From Acanthornis magna (Eukaryota; Chordata; Aves; Passeriformes; Acanthizidae): a DNA stretch of 64,000 bases. The position numbers and the translations under genes are program-made. This document shows positions 11,293-24,602 of the stretch, one piece after another. The notes beneath the pieces were generated by a model. The model did no database searches, was not told the origin of the DNA, and worked only from the letters and a program-made list of their open reading frames with translations. Location: positions 20,059,001 to 20,123,000 of the forward strand of contig JAWUZG010000013.1 in assembly GCA_036785705.1 (NCBI GenBank), read 5' to 3'. Each line of letters opens with the position of its first letter. The stretch's first letter is position 1.

Positions 11293-12362
11293 ACACGGAC
11301 AAATGACAGCTGAAAAATAAACCTGGAACCAACAGAAAGAATCTGCTTTCTGCACTGGCAGCACCAACTCACAGCTGCGGATCCAGAGATCCCAGTGTGA
11401 CCCCTGCACACGACTGTAGAGCTGCATTACTGGAAAGGGTCTCTGAGCACACCCTCCTGCAGCATCCCTGTACAACCAGAAGCCCCTGGAGACAGCAGCA
11501 GTAATTGGAGCACTCAGGGAGTGCAGAAGTGGAGCCTTGGGTAAGATGCACAGATGCTGTTTTCAATTAGCATTTCCTAAGTGCTGTTGAAAGCAGACTG
11601 AAGAGGTGCTGAGCTGACCAAGCCATGGTCCTATTCCAGCCAGATGCAGCCAAAACGTTCTGAAGCTGACTCTAGAAAGGCAGGAATAGCGTCAAGATTG
11701 CGTTTAGGTGAATTTACGACTCCTGTCCATTGTCACTCCCAAGGAAGTTCAAGTCTGGTACATCAGAGCCACACACAAGAGCACCCACTAAGAGAAGAAA
11801 TTAGATCAGCACCATCTCACCCACAGCCAAACCCAGGGTGGGATCAGCCCCGTGCAGGCTGCAGCTCAGCTCTCCCATGGATTCACTGCCCCATGGCTTG
11901 CCAGGATGCTCAGGCTTTCCCAGCTTTCACAAATGATTCCTATCCATGGGCCCAGAACAGTTAAGGGCACTGCAAGTATTTTCAGACACTGCAGCCACAC
12001 ATCACAGAGGATGGGAATGCCGGAACCCTCTGGAGATGGTCTGGTGACCTGACACTGCTCACTGCCCATTACATTCAACATTTCAGAGGGACAGTAAAAC
12101 TTGTTAACATACTGTCAGAAAAAAAAATAAACACCAGGAGAAAGAGGAAACTCCACGCAACAAAATACCTGGAAGCCACCAAGGACTTCGGAATAAATCC
12201 ACAGCTGATTCATAAGGACAACCCAGGACGCAGCCTGGATTTTTTCATTATTTACCTGACCAACAGCCTGGAAAACAGAGCTGCTGCAATGGCAGCACCC
12301 GAGGACATGAGCTGATTTTTCGTGATCTGCAAGGCTGCAGGACCAGATGCTGTGCCTGCTTC
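11293..12362. other. Noncoding sequence
   Basis: Moderately GC-rich sequence with short frames on both strands and no recognised domain, RNA or repeat. A short A-run lies at about 12118-12127. Confidence 0.5.
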
Positions 12363-12506
12363 TTCCTGGAAACATTCAAGGTCAGGCTGGACAGGGCTCT
12401 GAGCAACCTGATCCAGGGGAAGGTGTCTGTGCCCATGGCAGGGGGTTGGTGAGTAAATGATCTTTAAGGTTCTTTCCAACTCAACCATTCTGGGATTCTA
12501 TGAAAA
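12363..12506 (+). mobile_element. CR1 LINE 3' fragment, plus orientation
   Basis: Reads 'TTCCTGGAAACATTCAAGGT', 'CAGGCTGGACAGGGCTCTGA', 'GCCCATGGCAGGGGGTTGG', 'TTTAAGGTTCTTTCCAACTC' and ends in 'ATTCTGGGATTCTATGA'. The terminal short repeat is present, so the 3' end is complete. Confidence 0.95.
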
Positions 12507-13994
12507 CTCCTGGTGTTCCCAACCTGCACATCCCACACGTGTCATAATTACAGCAGCACCAGCAATGATGCAATGGCCTCCTCTGCAAAGCCCTTTAATA
12601 ACATTAATGTCTGTCAGGCCAGACTTTAAGTATTAACATATGGGGGGAAAGCCAAATAACTTAATATTATTGTGTGTGCGTCTGAAATAACACTCCACAA
12701 GGCCTCTTATACCAAACATTAAACCTGCTTAAGAGAAGACATTTGAGCAGAATCAATTATTTTGCAGTAATTCTTCACACTGAATGAGGAATTTTAAGTA
12801 TATGTTGTCAAAGCAGAACTCATCACATATTTAAAAGCACGTTTTCTGTGAAATTTAGCTACAAAAACAATAATATGAATGTGAAATTATCCTTTATGCA
12901 GCAAAAGGCTTGAGAGCAAATTCTTCCCATGTTTGTAGACAGACACACTCACAACATTATACCAAAGGCCCCACCAACACTTCATTATAAATTTTTCCCC
13001 TTATATTCAGGGAATTAGAAAAATCTCTGCCTAGAGGGGATTGTTTTCATAAACTCGGTGCACAGGGGTCTCGGTACAGGCAGGAATGTTTATGGAAAAT
13101 CTGAGATTAGAACATTTCAAACTGACTGGTTTCAAGTTGCACACACGTAAATCTATAAATAGCACAGGAAGCGTGTGTATGAAAAGTGAAGAAATAACAC
13201 ATTGTGAAAAAACCCAAGTTTGTCATTACAGTGGAAAACGAACAATTTTTTTTCTATTTGACTAAAAATCTAATTTACTACCAAGCTATTCCATTTTGCT
13301 GCTAGATTGCCACAAGTGTTATCTCCAGGAGCTTTTAATACCAGCTGGTGTTTACAGCCCCCGGTGGGGCTCTCTGGGCAGGGCTCTGGAGCAGGGTGGG
13401 TTTAACCCTCCCGGTGACTTCCCCACGAGCAGAGCTCATCGCTTTGGGACCTCACCTGGGCAGGCAGACAGCAACTCCAGTGCAACCCAGCAATTCCAAA
13501 GCACTTAGAAACCAGTAAAGCCCAGGTCCCAAATGCTCCCAGCGCCTCATGCACGGGCAGGAGCCCCACGGTGCTGGGCTTGAGCCACCTCCTGCTACCA
13601 GCCCAGAAATGGGCAGTGCAAGGGGATGGCACCCCAGGGATGTGCTCACAGGACACACACAGAGCAGGATGCACACACTGCTGCAAGGAAAGGACATCCT
13701 AAGTTGCCAAAACAACGATGCTGGTGCAGCTCAGGGTTGTGTCCTGCCACCACCAGGATGGGATGGCTGAAGGAGCAGAGAAAGGGCAGACAGCATTTCT
13801 GCTCGGCCATGCACCATTACCCACCAGCTACTCCCTGAATACTCATTCTTCAATCATCTTTTAATACAGAATCATGTATGGAAATAGTGGTGGGGATCCC
13901 CAAGCTCACAGCTCTCATGGCAGAGGCGCCAGCAAGGGTTTAGCAGTGGCTTCCTGACCTGCCTCTCTACAGGTACTGTCCTCATTGCCCCTTC
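12507..13994. other. Noncoding sequence
   Basis: AT-rich unique DNA until about 13,300, then more GC-rich. No coding exon, structured RNA or repeat was recognised. Confidence 0.5.
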
Positions 13995-14160
13995 ACAGAA
14001 TCCCAGGATGACATGAAATCATCCAGTTCCACCCTGCCGTGAGCAGGGACACCTTCCACTACCCTAGGCAGCTCCCAGCCCTGTCCAGCCTGGCCTTGGA
14101 CACCTCCAGGGATGGAGCAGCCACAGCTTCTCTGGGCAGTCCGTGCCATGGGTGCTTTAC
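13995..14160 (-). mobile_element. CR1 LINE fragment, minus orientation
   Basis: 'TTCACAGAATCCCAGGATGA' is followed by 'GAGCAGGGACACCTTCCACT', 'CCCTGTCCAGCCTGGCCTTG' and 'AGGGATGGAGCAGCCACAGC'. The middle 'ggaagggacctt' block is partly decayed. Confidence 0.92.
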
Positions 14161-15339
14161 ACGGAGTATAGCAACTGCAAGCCGAGTCCTGACAGGGGAC
14201 AAAGACCATGGATGGCAGGGAGTGGGTCAGCAAAAGCTTTAAAGACAGCAGTTAGGTCTGATGGCTAAAATATATAATGCAACATCAATATTAAATTAAA
14301 AATGAAATTAAAATTATTTTAATTTGGCTGACTCAGTTGGGATAATCCTACACTCTACAACATTAGGGCTTTGGTGAGTGAGGCACTGCAATCTCCTGAA
14401 ATCTCATTAGCTCAGCTAACTGCACTTTGCCTCCACTTTCTTCTAATTTTAGATTTAAACTCTCTACAACGGAGCACATGCAGGGTGAAACCAAATTTTA
14501 AACATCACGCTTTGCTGAAACGTACTGCAAGTATATTTTCTTTTGAAAGAGTCAGGGTGGATTATTTTACTGAAGTTCTCAGGGTGTTAATATTTTAGGG
14601 CAACCTCTGCTTTTGCAGTTGTGAGGGAAGGGGACGGCGAGCGATGGCAGCGCTGTCGGTACTACAGAGTTCCTCAGAAATTCCTGCTGACACAGCTTCC
14701 TCTTCATCTTTGTCTCGTATCAAGTTAGTAGTCAATGTGTTATTTTAACAGCATGACAACAACTATACAGAATGTCAAATAGTTACCTTTTATCTGGGAT
14801 TTTATTCCTGCCATATATTTCAATGGAAATATACAATGTAATGTTGCAACATATTTCACAGTGAAATGGGTAATAAAAAAACTATAGACTGTGCACTTCC
14901 CCTAAAACATAAAGGAGGAATACACTGAAAATCTCTACTGTTTGCTACTTTGTCCAAAATCTCCACACCAATCTACTGTGTTTGAACCATAAATATTGCT
15001 GTTTTCAAGGTTTTTGTTTTTGATCTTTTTAATGACACAAACTATAAATATACTCTGAATCCATCTGCCCACTCTGAGTTTCAGTTCCAGACTGATGCAA
15101 GGATGAAGACAGAGGACAAACACTTCTGACCACACTTTGATGCCACCACACAGCAGCTTAGTGTCCCTCAGCCTGAGGTAAGCTGTTTTCAAAACCCCAG
15201 GGAAGGGGAAAGTCAGCATCAGGAAATTTTACATTGGCAGGTGCAAAACAAAAACCCTCTGTTATCTCCTGTTCCATTCTGATAGCAGGCCAGCGCTGGA
15301 GGTGCACTCAGGAGCTCCTTCTGGGGTCTCAAAAAATGC
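14161..15339. other. AT-rich noncoding sequence
   Basis: AT-rich unique DNA with no recognised gene or repeat. The interval 14,270-14,350 is particularly rich in AAATTAAA-type sequence. Confidence 0.5.
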
Positions 15340-15490
15340 ACACAGAACCATAGAAGAGTTTGGGCTGGAAGGGACCTTTAAATGCTATTTAGTCCACCCT
15401 ACCCCACAGTGAGCAGGGACATCTCCACCTAGACCAAACTGCTCCCTGCCCCATCCAGCCTGGCCTTGGACACTTGGAGGGATGAGGTGT
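15340..15490 (-). mobile_element. CR1 LINE fragment, minus orientation
   Basis: 'AGAACCATAGAAGAGTTTGG' is followed by 'GCTGGAAGGGACCTTTAAAT', 'GTGAGCAGGGACATCTCCAC' and 'CCAGCCTGGCCTTGGACACT'. A standard 5'-truncated copy. Confidence 0.93.
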
Positions 15491-17146
15491 CAAATGCCTC
15501 CCCCTGTTTGACACATTCAATGCTTTTAGCAAACTGAAAGTTCCTCTCTGTGTATCTTCAGAGAGATACATTTTCCCTTCTAAGTAAACTACAAACCAGG
15601 AAAGAAATATTCCCTGTCATTTTCCATACAGATGACAGCTGGCTAATTAGTGAAATTATAGCTTTGTCAATATCACTTCATTCACTCAACCCCTCTTGCT
15701 ATTAAAAAAAAAAAAAGCTGAAAGATCCAAACTCTTTCACATATTTGTGTTTACCCAAGAAGTCTCCCTCTTCAAGGGAGGCCTGATGGGCAGAGCTGTG
15801 ACAGCCACAACATCTACACGGAGCAGTCTCCAGGACTCTTTTAAAATCCTCATTGAAGTTCCCTTGGCCTGGCCATGTTCTACATGAATAATTATATACA
15901 AATACACCTGCTGGGAACATGAGGACGACAGAGAAGTTTCAGACAGTGAGAACATGAGCTACCTTAGATGAACGATGCCTGGCAAGTTTCCCTGCTAGAG
16001 GATGGATCAACTTGAGGACCATCAGAGCTTTCCTCTCCAGCATCCACGCTGAGTGTGCTTGCTCTGTTCTCGCTGTGCACAGAGCCACCTTTCAGACCAC
16101 ACAGGTATATACCAAATAAACCATCACTCTGCCTTCTATGTATCCCAAGCTTTTCTCTTAGTCTGGGTCTGCCCTCAAGCAGCACCTGCCTGGCAGTGGT
16201 GCACACCCTGAGAGCTGCAATTAACTCCCAGTGCCGTGACTTTTTCCTGATCAGTGAGCACATAAACCAGAGTGAATAACTGCAGTTCTCGATGAGGTCA
16301 AAAAATGGGAAAGCACAGTACCGCTGGAGCCTGGTGCAAACCGAGAGAGTACTCCAAGGCCATGTCCAAGCAGACTGCTCCCCTGCCAGCTCAGGACTCG
16401 GCAGGAGCCTGCAGACCTGCTCTGACCTCCTCCACAGGAGGTTTCCAGAAACATGACCCCACTCTGTGCTCCCTCTTGGCTTTAGAACCCGCACAACACC
16501 CTCCAGCTCACCCCACACACTGCCAGGTCACCCTGAGACACGGGAGCAAGACAACAGGGCATGCTCAAAGGTTTGCCAAGCCCTACTCTATTCACACCAG
16601 GGCAGGTATGACCTCACAGTTCCAAACCTTTTCTGGGCCAGGCATGAGTTCAGCATCTGTATTTGCCCAGCAAATCCACACAGCCTGCAGGCATCAAAAT
16701 AGGAACAAAGCAAAAGAGCTGAATTCCCTGGTTTTGTCTCTTGACATTGATTCCTCTTCAACTGCTTCCTCTCTCAGCAGGAAAGCACAAGCCACTGGAT
16801 GCCCATCCATCTTGAGCCGGGTGACACCACCCGATGACACACAGCTGGTGACAGCAGGCCTTTGCTCCAGGGACCTGCCCAGGATTAGTGCTCAATCTCC
16901 TCCTTGAGAAGCAGCCCGCCCGGGAAGGCAGCCGGGACACGCCGCCGGCTCCAGCCCGGGAGGCTGTGCTGGCAGGGGCAGGGATGAGCAGGTAGCAGCT
17001 CCGGAGAGCTCCTGCTCAGCAGCACAGCATGGGCAGCACCCTGCCAGCAGCCAAAGCTCCTTATCTCCTGGAGACCTGCTGGGCTGCTTCACAGCTCTGC
17101 CCGTGATGCAAATGCCGTGAAAGCTGGAGTGCGGAGCACCGCATCC
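15491..17146. other. Noncoding sequence
   Basis: Frames of 184 residues (minus strand, 15964-16518) and 200 residues (plus strand, 16305-16907) overlap antisense to one another and neither has a recognisable domain, so neither is called as a gene. Composition rises in GC towards 17 kb, with a small CpG-containing patch at about 16,915-16,975. Confidence 0.45.
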
Positions 17147-17641
17147 CACAGCTCTCCCTTGCTCCGGGAGAGCTGTCACTGGCTTGGCCCAGCAGCTCCA
17201 TCACAGTGGCTCTGGTTCACCATGGTAACTGTGCAGGAAGACACAAGTCCATCACCACCACTCCAGCCACCCCAGCTCTTCCTTGTCCCCGGGAGAGCTG
17301 TCACTGGCTTGGCCCAGCAGCTCCATCACAGTGGCTTTGGCTCACCACGATAACCATGCAGGAGGACACAAGTCCATCACCACCACTCCAGCCACCCCAG
17401 CTCTCCCTTGCCCCGGGAGAGCTGTCACTGGCCTGGCCCAGCAGCTCCATCACAGTGGCTCTGGTTCACCATGGTAACTGTGCAGGAAGACACAAGTCCA
17501 TCACCACCACTCCAGCCACCCCAGCTCTCCCTTGCCCCGGGAGAGCTGTCACTGGCTTGGCCCAGCAGCTCCATCACAGTGGCTTTGGCTCACCACGATA
17601 ACTGTGCAGGAGGACACAAGTCCATCACCACCACTCCAGCT
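17147..17641. repeat. Four-copy tandem repeat, about 124-bp unit, with A-B-A-B substructure
   Basis: The phrase GGGAGAGCTGTCACTGGC starts at 17166, 17291, 17415 and 17539, giving periods of 125, 124 and 124 bases. The fourth copy stops after about 100 bases. Copies 1 and 3 share 'GGCTCTGGTTCACCATGGTA', while copies 2 and 4 share 'GGCTTTGGCTCACCACGATA', so the array is a duplicated dimer of about 249 bases. The period is not a multiple of three, so the long open frames here shift from frame to frame between copies, which argues against a protein repeat. Confidence 0.95.
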
Positions 17642-19203
17642 CCAGGGGGAGCTGCTCCCTTCACCCTGGAAAGACCCAGCCAAGCCCTCAGCTCTGCTAA
17701 TGGAGGCAGAATGGCAGCCCCAGGTGGAACACAAACAGCTGGAAGTGGGAGAGCCAACAACAAGCCAAAGGCCATTTTGGAAGGATCTGAAAAACTGCTG
17801 AGCGGTGATTTATTCAAGAGATTCATCAGCTCACCAACTTTCCGAAGATTCGGAGATGGTATAAATGTAACAAGTGAGTCTCTTGCATGAATAAAAAATT
17901 ACGTTTTACATAAATTAAATATATAATTTGATTAAACATGTTTATGTCTCTGCAGTGACATTTAGAATAGGAAGTATTCATTTTCTGTTTTGAAAGGAAA
18001 AAACTCTTTCAAATGTAATTTGAAGCTGTCAAACCAATCTTCTTTACAGATCTTTTAAATGTCACATACCTTCGAAAGGGGATGGCAGATTCCTTTTAAA
18101 TATGCAATTGCAAACAGTCCAAGCAAAATCAAGAATTTATTAAAATATGCTACTGACATTTATACTGATTAGGTATAGCCCTTTCCTCACTCCCTTTCGA
18201 TAGACTCCCCTACAAAAGATGTGTCACAACAGCTCCCATTAACTCTGTGCTCGCTCTAATTCCCCAGCACACAACCAGCCCTTCCCAGCCGGCAAAATCC
18301 AGCTGCAGCAGCAGAACCTCTTCTTCTGGAGGGGCAATAATATGGATTTGTGGTTCCTTTACATGAAGAATTGTACTTTTTGATGATTTCTTACCAGCAT
18401 GCCTGAAATTTATAACCAAAAATATTAACTGCACTTACTTTAAATCAAGTGCAGCACTACCCCTAATGGCTTTAAATGGGAGAGTGTGTTAATCATACAC
18501 GTAAAGAAAACCCACTGCAACTCATTTCCAACAACTTCACAGGAGCAACCTGTATGTTTTGTTTTCTAATCACAATATCTATCCCTAGATTATCCATTAT
18601 TTTCCCCACTTAGGATGTATTCCTGGATTGTTTTTTCCTTTCCCTTTTCTACCAGTGAATGATCAAGCGAAGCAATGACAGCAGCTCCCATTCCCAGCTG
18701 CTTCCCACTGACATACCAGACATTTTAGGGTCATTTTATTATTTTTAAAAGACAAAGAATTTAATGATTATTTCTTTTCCTCTGTCACCAGGTCAGTGAA
18801 ATGCACAGGCATAACTCTCATTAGCATTAATGGAAATCCCCACTGTAAATTCTCCCCCATGAAGCAACATTAAAAGCAAGGCCATCCTGAGCAAGCACAC
18901 TCAAATTGGAAAATAAAATATACCTCCCATTTCTTGCTACCTCCAAAGGGAAAACGTAATGAAGAGCAGGAGATTAAGCTACAGTTCCTGTATCAAATCT
19001 TCCTTGTACTCTATAATTACTCAACACAACATATACAATAGTTACTCCTTAATTATGAGAATTTGTTGCATGTTATTGAAAGACTTTATCCTAATGCTCT
19101 CTCAACTTTCTGGTGCATAACACAGCCAATTACAGCATGGCCATTGTGACATAAATCACGATCACCACCAAATCTGGCTTTCTTCAAGCCTACACTCCAT
19201 TGA
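17642..19203. other. AT-rich noncoding sequence
   Basis: AT-rich unique DNA, with conserved-element-like texture at about 18,720-18,900 (CTCATTAGCATTAATGG) but no clear feature. No coding exon was recognised. Confidence 0.45.
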
Positions 19204-19277
19204 TTTAAAAATCCTCCAATACGTGCCCATCCACCATGGATTTAAAAATCCTCCAATACCTGCCCATCCACCATGGA
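19204..19277. repeat. 37-bp tandem duplication
   Basis: Two adjacent 37-base copies beginning TTTAAAAATCCTCCAATAC (19204-19240 and 19241-19277) differ at one base: the G of ATACG is C in copy 2. Such near-identity suggests a young duplication or ongoing copy-number variation. Confidence 0.95.
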
Positions 19278-22200
19278 AAAAACCACACTGGTGAGTTCAG
19301 CCTGTGAGGGGGAACAAAGTCATTTAGCCCCAGCCCCCTTCTTTCCCTCCACCAACCACTGCAAAGGATGACCAAGATTTCTGGGGATTCCCAAAGATGC
19401 ACTTTGGAACTCGTGACATAAATATCAATACACAATCCCTCAGTGAGCAGCTGCTCTCTGGTTCATGGGTCTGTCAATACCTTCTGCTGACACAACACTG
19501 ACGATCAGTGTCATAAACATTCTTTAAATACAGCCAGAGAAAGCTGAACACTGTAGGAAAGCACATCCATCCCTTTTGATGGGCTTCTCAACTACGCACA
19601 GTAAGTCACTGCTCCACCTCTCTGAGCCCCTCCTGTCATTCCCCTAAATCACATCTGCAGGACTCACAGGAGCTGCACCACCAGAGGAGATCCTGCCTGA
19701 CATCCACCACACCTGGATGAACTCAGCACCACGTGGGGAAGCTCATTTCTTCATAGAGCCCCTTGAACCACACAGATCATCTTCCCAGATGAGGGCACTC
19801 AGCACCTGACAGCACAGCACCTTCTCTATCCCATCCAAACCATGTTTCCCACTCCCACAAAAAACAAGGAATCTTTTGGCTAGCTGAGGCAGTGCTATTC
19901 CCATTCCTTGCACTTGGAAAGTGACCCCGGACCAAGACTCATCTACAGGGTGGGGACAGAAAGAAATTTGTGCTCTGTCTCTGCTTCTCAGCGTACCCAG
20001 TTGCTTTTATACATAGTAACACACAAACAACCTGAGATGTAAATGGGACCAGCTCGGCTTTGGTTGTGTCCATCCCACTGGTTTGTGGAGTCCAGCCCCA
20101 TCAATCCCTTTGGATTTCTGGGGAGCACAAGAGTTAAGTTTTATTAATGTTAAATTGACTTCAGCCAGTCCACAGTACTTTCCAAACCTCTGTAAGGTTT
20201 TGTTACAGGTTTCGTCCACGAAAACAAATGGTCTGGACTTCAGGCAGACTCCCTTCCCTTTCTGCCTTTCCAAGGAATGAGTGGAGGAACCAACCACCGC
20301 TGTTCATGCAGCATTCAGGCAGGCCATTCCCCTGAGGAGAACACCTTCAATCCCTGAAGGCTTGATATTCATGAAGTGCAGCCTTGGGAGAGGTCAGCAC
20401 GTTGCTTTCTGCCCAGCATTTTTTCCCCAAGCACTGCCATGCAGGACACGCCACCTGGGAAAGGCAGGAAGTCTGCCCGGTGGGCTTCCCAAAAGCACAG
20501 CGATCTGAGCCACCTCCAAGCTACTCTGGAACACAATTTTGGGCCACATCAGCAGCTGGTGTAAATCAGCATCACTACAGCAGCAGGCAGAGAGCAGAGC
20601 CTGGCCCCCATCACTGCTCCAAGGCGCAAGGACCATCCCTGATTTCCTCTGACAGAATCAGCGCACTCGTCACCGGCGTTTTTCTGAGCTAGAGCAGGAG
20701 GTTTGCCTTTATTTCCACTTTACTGCACCCTGCTGACCCAGGACATGCCTTAAAAACACCAAGTACGGAGTGACAAGATTTAACAGTCAAGTGCTAACGC
20801 ACACTTGGTGCTAAAAGCCTCCTCGGAAGGCTCTGCTTTGCCACTTGAGCAGCCCGGGCACACGGACACATCTCAGGAGAGCAGCCCTCGGATGGGCCAG
20901 ACCAACCTCATGTCCTCTGGGACAGCAGCAGGAGAAACACTGACTCCTCTCAGACTGGCTGCTGTGCAATTCCCAACGTGACAATGACAACTGCAAAATT
21001 CCCTCTGCAGGAGTTGGTTCTGTCCAACCCTATCCCCACTTCCAAGCAGCCTTCACTCCCTGGGTGTTTCCTAAGCCAGCAGACCCCCATACTCCTCCTC
21101 CTCCACCACACCGAACAGCATCAGCAGCCCTCAGTGTTGGGTGTCCAGCACAGACACTCTTCCTCCCTCCTGGATCATGCTATTCACTCGATTTCTGCAG
21201 CAGGAATGGGGGAAGCAGCCGTGGAAGGAATAATACCTGAAGGCAGTTATGGAAAAATTACAGAACACAAACGTCATACAGAGTGTGTGAGTACATAAGC
21301 ATTTCTCCCGTCATGACACAATTAATGCAAAACACACTAGGATCTTGTTCTTCTGATGCAACACAGGCATTATTTTTGTTGATCCATCTGCTTGGGTTTT
21401 TGAAAGCCATTGCTTCCTGCATTCCACAGCAGAAATGTTACACCCACAAAACCTGGTACCATTTCATTTTATTCTTCCTGTCTTTATTCTATTTATTTAT
21501 TCAGCAAGCCAATGCGAGAGGCCGTAAATCGCACTGCTACTTAAGTCACAGGGGGAATTCCTTTAAACATAAGTAAAAACTCATAAATAACTTCCTGCAG
21601 TCAACAATGCATTCATTTTCTTCCCTGTTTTCCAACTAATCTTCCAGCTAACAAATCAAATCAAGTACCCAAATATAATTATTCTGTTGTGATAATCATC
21701 TCCTTATACTCAGAGCATACCTTGGCTTATTTCTTCTCAAATTAAAATTAGCAGAGAGACTTGGGATAGCAGGAGGGAGAGGAGGAAAGATTCTGAGGCA
21801 TTGATAAACCCAAGTTACAACAAGGAAACTCTTCAACTCGACCAAAGTCCTGCATTTGAGCAGAATATTTGCCTTTTTGTGCTAGGTTGGTGAAAAAAAA
21901 GTGATGCCAAATCCAATTTAGACTCACTTTTTATTAGTATGACTCATAGTACAGTTTTCAAGGCAATGAAGTGCATGATATAAAAAAATAGATTATTTTA
22001 GAACCGGGACAATTCCCCTAAACTTGCTGGAAGCAATGCAGCTACAAATAAATCCAGGAATTAATCTGTGACAAAGTCAGTAAAAAGGCAGGAAGACTTT
22101 GCAAAATGCACACAGACAGGACAATGTGGGATGAACATTCATTTAACCCTCCATGAAATGTGCTGCTTGTCCCTTAATTAGCCCTCAGCACTTCCAAATC

Positions 22201-23729
22201 TCATCACTTTCGAACCCCTCCTCTTGCTGTGGGCAGGGACAGAGCCTGGTGGTCATTGCCACGGGGATGGCAGGTCAGGGATGAGCGAGGTGAATGCCCC
22301 AGAGGAATAATCCCACCCACAGCCACGGACTCGCTGCGTCACCCGCGCTCCGCACCATCGGATCACGGAGCGATGGCCAGCGCCAACAGCGGGGCCAGGA
22401 GCGTCAGGCTAAAAATAAACCCACAGAAATAAACTTGCCTCGGTGCCAGCCTCCTCAGGATCCAAAGGCACAGGGCTGGAGGGAGAAACAACAGCCCCCA
22501 GGTGATCAATGTGTGTCTGACACAGCGAAGGCACAGTGTCAGAGGGGAAGAGGTAAGAGACTCACCACTGGCAGTGGACAGCAGGCATGGAAATACAGTG
22601 GGGAGTGGGAATGGAATCACAGCAGGTGGGTGGTAGTCTGCTCCAGAGCATTCTCATCCTTCCCAGAGTGCAGGGAAAGGCTAGAAAACCTACATGGGAG
22701 CATGATGCTGCAAGCCAGGGTCCAGGAAAACAGAGCTGGAACGCAGCAGGTAACTCTTCTCTACACAATTTTCTTTTATTTCATGGCTTTATTTTGTCAT
22801 CATCAAACAAAACCCCCATGACGAGTTTTTCCACGCAAACACCTTCTGTAAGCCTTTGAAAGTGTGCAGGTTTGAAACACAGAAACAACAAGCCATGCCT
22901 GGCAGGCTCAGTTGAAACATGGGCACTTCAGATGGCACACAGCTCATTCCGAAGGCTGCAGGTGTGGGAGCCCGGGGTGCTGAACGCAGCCCCTCTCGCA
23001 CGGCTCTGGCAGCACCTCCCTTGCCAGCCCTGTGCCTCACCAACGCAGCCACACCTCCAAAACAAACACCTGGATTCCTTCATCTGACCTACAGCACTGC
23101 TTGTGTGTTACAGAGGTCAGGAAGGGACGGCAGAGCCACTTGGAAAGTGGTTTTATTTTTAAAATTCACTGGTTTGGGGAAAGATGCGCATCACAGGAGA
23201 CAACGCTCTGACAGGTTAAACCCTTCACATAAAAGCAGATTATACTGCAAACACTGATGTATCCCTCAACGAGGACCACCATTAAATCGCTGACAAATTA
23301 CTCCCCTCCACAACACACATTACAATGTGAGGAAACGTTTCCAAGGCCAGGCTGCAGCCAAGGCAGGAGCAGCCCGGCACAGCAGCCAGAACCCAGAGCC
23401 TGACACATCCCTGGTGACCCACGGACGGTCACCAGGCCACCAGCCACAGTGCAGGAAGCCTCCTACAGCACTTCCCAAAGATCTTACCCAGAGTTTGCTG
23501 AGGGGTGTTTTTTTACTTTGATATATTTGTTTGATGCATTTCAAGTGAGACATTCCTAATTCCGTATGATGGAATGTGATTTTTAAAGAAATGCTCTAAG
23601 TTCCAAATGAAAACATACATTTAGTGATTTAAAGGAAAAACCCCCAAGAGATCTTACATGAGCACAAACTCCCAGAGCTGATGGGCAGCAAGAGCCACAG
23701 GGCTCCCCTCATCCCTTTTTAGACACGCA
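19278..23729. other. Noncoding sequence
   Basis: About 4.4 kb with no recognised mobile element, RNA gene or domain. A small CpG-containing patch lies at about 22,320-22,400 (GACTCGCTGCGTCACCCGCG). The plus-strand frame of 175 residues at 22,294-22,821 is rich in Gln, Pro and Arg, has no motif and is not called. Confidence 0.45.
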
Positions 23730-23860
23730 GCACAGAATGACAGAATGGTTTGGACTGGAAGGAGTCTTAAAGAACATCTTGTTCCAGCCCCCTTCCAGGG
23801 GCAGGGACACCTTCCACTAGACCAGGTTGCTCCAAATCCCATCCAAGCTGACCACAGTCT
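23730..23860 (-). mobile_element. CR1 LINE fragment, minus orientation
   Basis: 'CACAGAATGACAGAATGGTT', 'GGACTGGAAGGAGTCTTAAA', 'GGGGCAGGGACACCTTCCAC' and 'TAGACCAGGTTGCTCCAAAT' are the CR1 3' end complement. It ends abruptly after 'CCATCCAAGCTGACC'. Confidence 0.94.
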
Positions 23861-24339
23861 TGGCCAGCTCATTTAATTTGCTGATGTTCTGCAAAAGGTT
23901 TTGAAACCCTCCAATAAAGACCTCATAGTATAATAAAAAAGCCTTGCATCACTACTATCATCAGCTTAAACTGCCTAACACCCACCTTGCACAAAGTTTA
24001 CATTAGGAAAAATAATTAAACAGCTATTGGACTGATTCTGTGCCTGTTCAGCAAATATCAGTACCTTGGTAACTTCCTTATGACTTTACAGAGCTCCCTG
24101 TAATTCCCAGGGGATTACCAGTGTTTCTGGGTACACTTTCATGCAGGTTATTTCAGGGTTTCAGGTCTCGGCTTGTGGCACATGAACACAGCCTCACTCA
24201 CACAAGACAACACCTGCACAACTCCTCAGAGCAGATCTCACCACTGAGGGTGTCTGAGATGCCAAAGGATGGTCACTGAAATCACAGCAAACATCCATTT
24301 GGCAGTGAAATGCTGTTCCAAGGGCCCTTTTCCTCTGCA
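23861..24339. other. Noncoding sequence
   Basis: A short gap between two oppositely oriented CR1 copies. Nothing was recognised. Confidence 0.5.
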
Positions 24340-24602
24340 CCACAGGGAAAGACAACGAGCACCAGGGAAACTGAGGGCAGGGTTGGATGGGATATTGGGA
24401 AGGAATTGTTCCCTGGGAGGGTGGGCAGGCCCTGGCACAGGTGCCCAGAGCAGCTGTGGCTGCCCCTGGATCCCTGGCAGTGTCCAAGGCCAGGCTGGAC
24501 AGGGCTTGGAGCAGCCTGGGACAGTGGGAGGTGTCCCTGCCATGGAACTGGATGGGCTTTAATGTCCCTTCCCATTCAAACCATTCCCTGGTTCTCTGAG
24601 TC
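24340..24602 (+). mobile_element. CR1 LINE 3' fragment, plus orientation
   Basis: About 260 bases: 'GGTTGGATGGGATATTGGGA', 'CAGAGCAGCTGTGGCTGCCC', 'AGGCCAGGCTGGACAGGGCT', 'TGGGACAGTGGGAGGTGTCC', 'TGGGCTTTAATGTCCCTTCC' and a decayed terminus. It faces the minus-strand copy at 23,730-23,860. Confidence 0.95.

Noticed and set aside
15964..16907. Overlapping 184- and 200-residue frames on opposite strands
   Set aside because: No domain, no splice-site or codon-use support, and mutual antisense overlap.
17206..17890. Frames of 131-160 residues through the 124-bp array
   Set aside because: The period is not a multiple of three and the repeated peptides appear in shifting frames, which is not expected of a real repeat protein.
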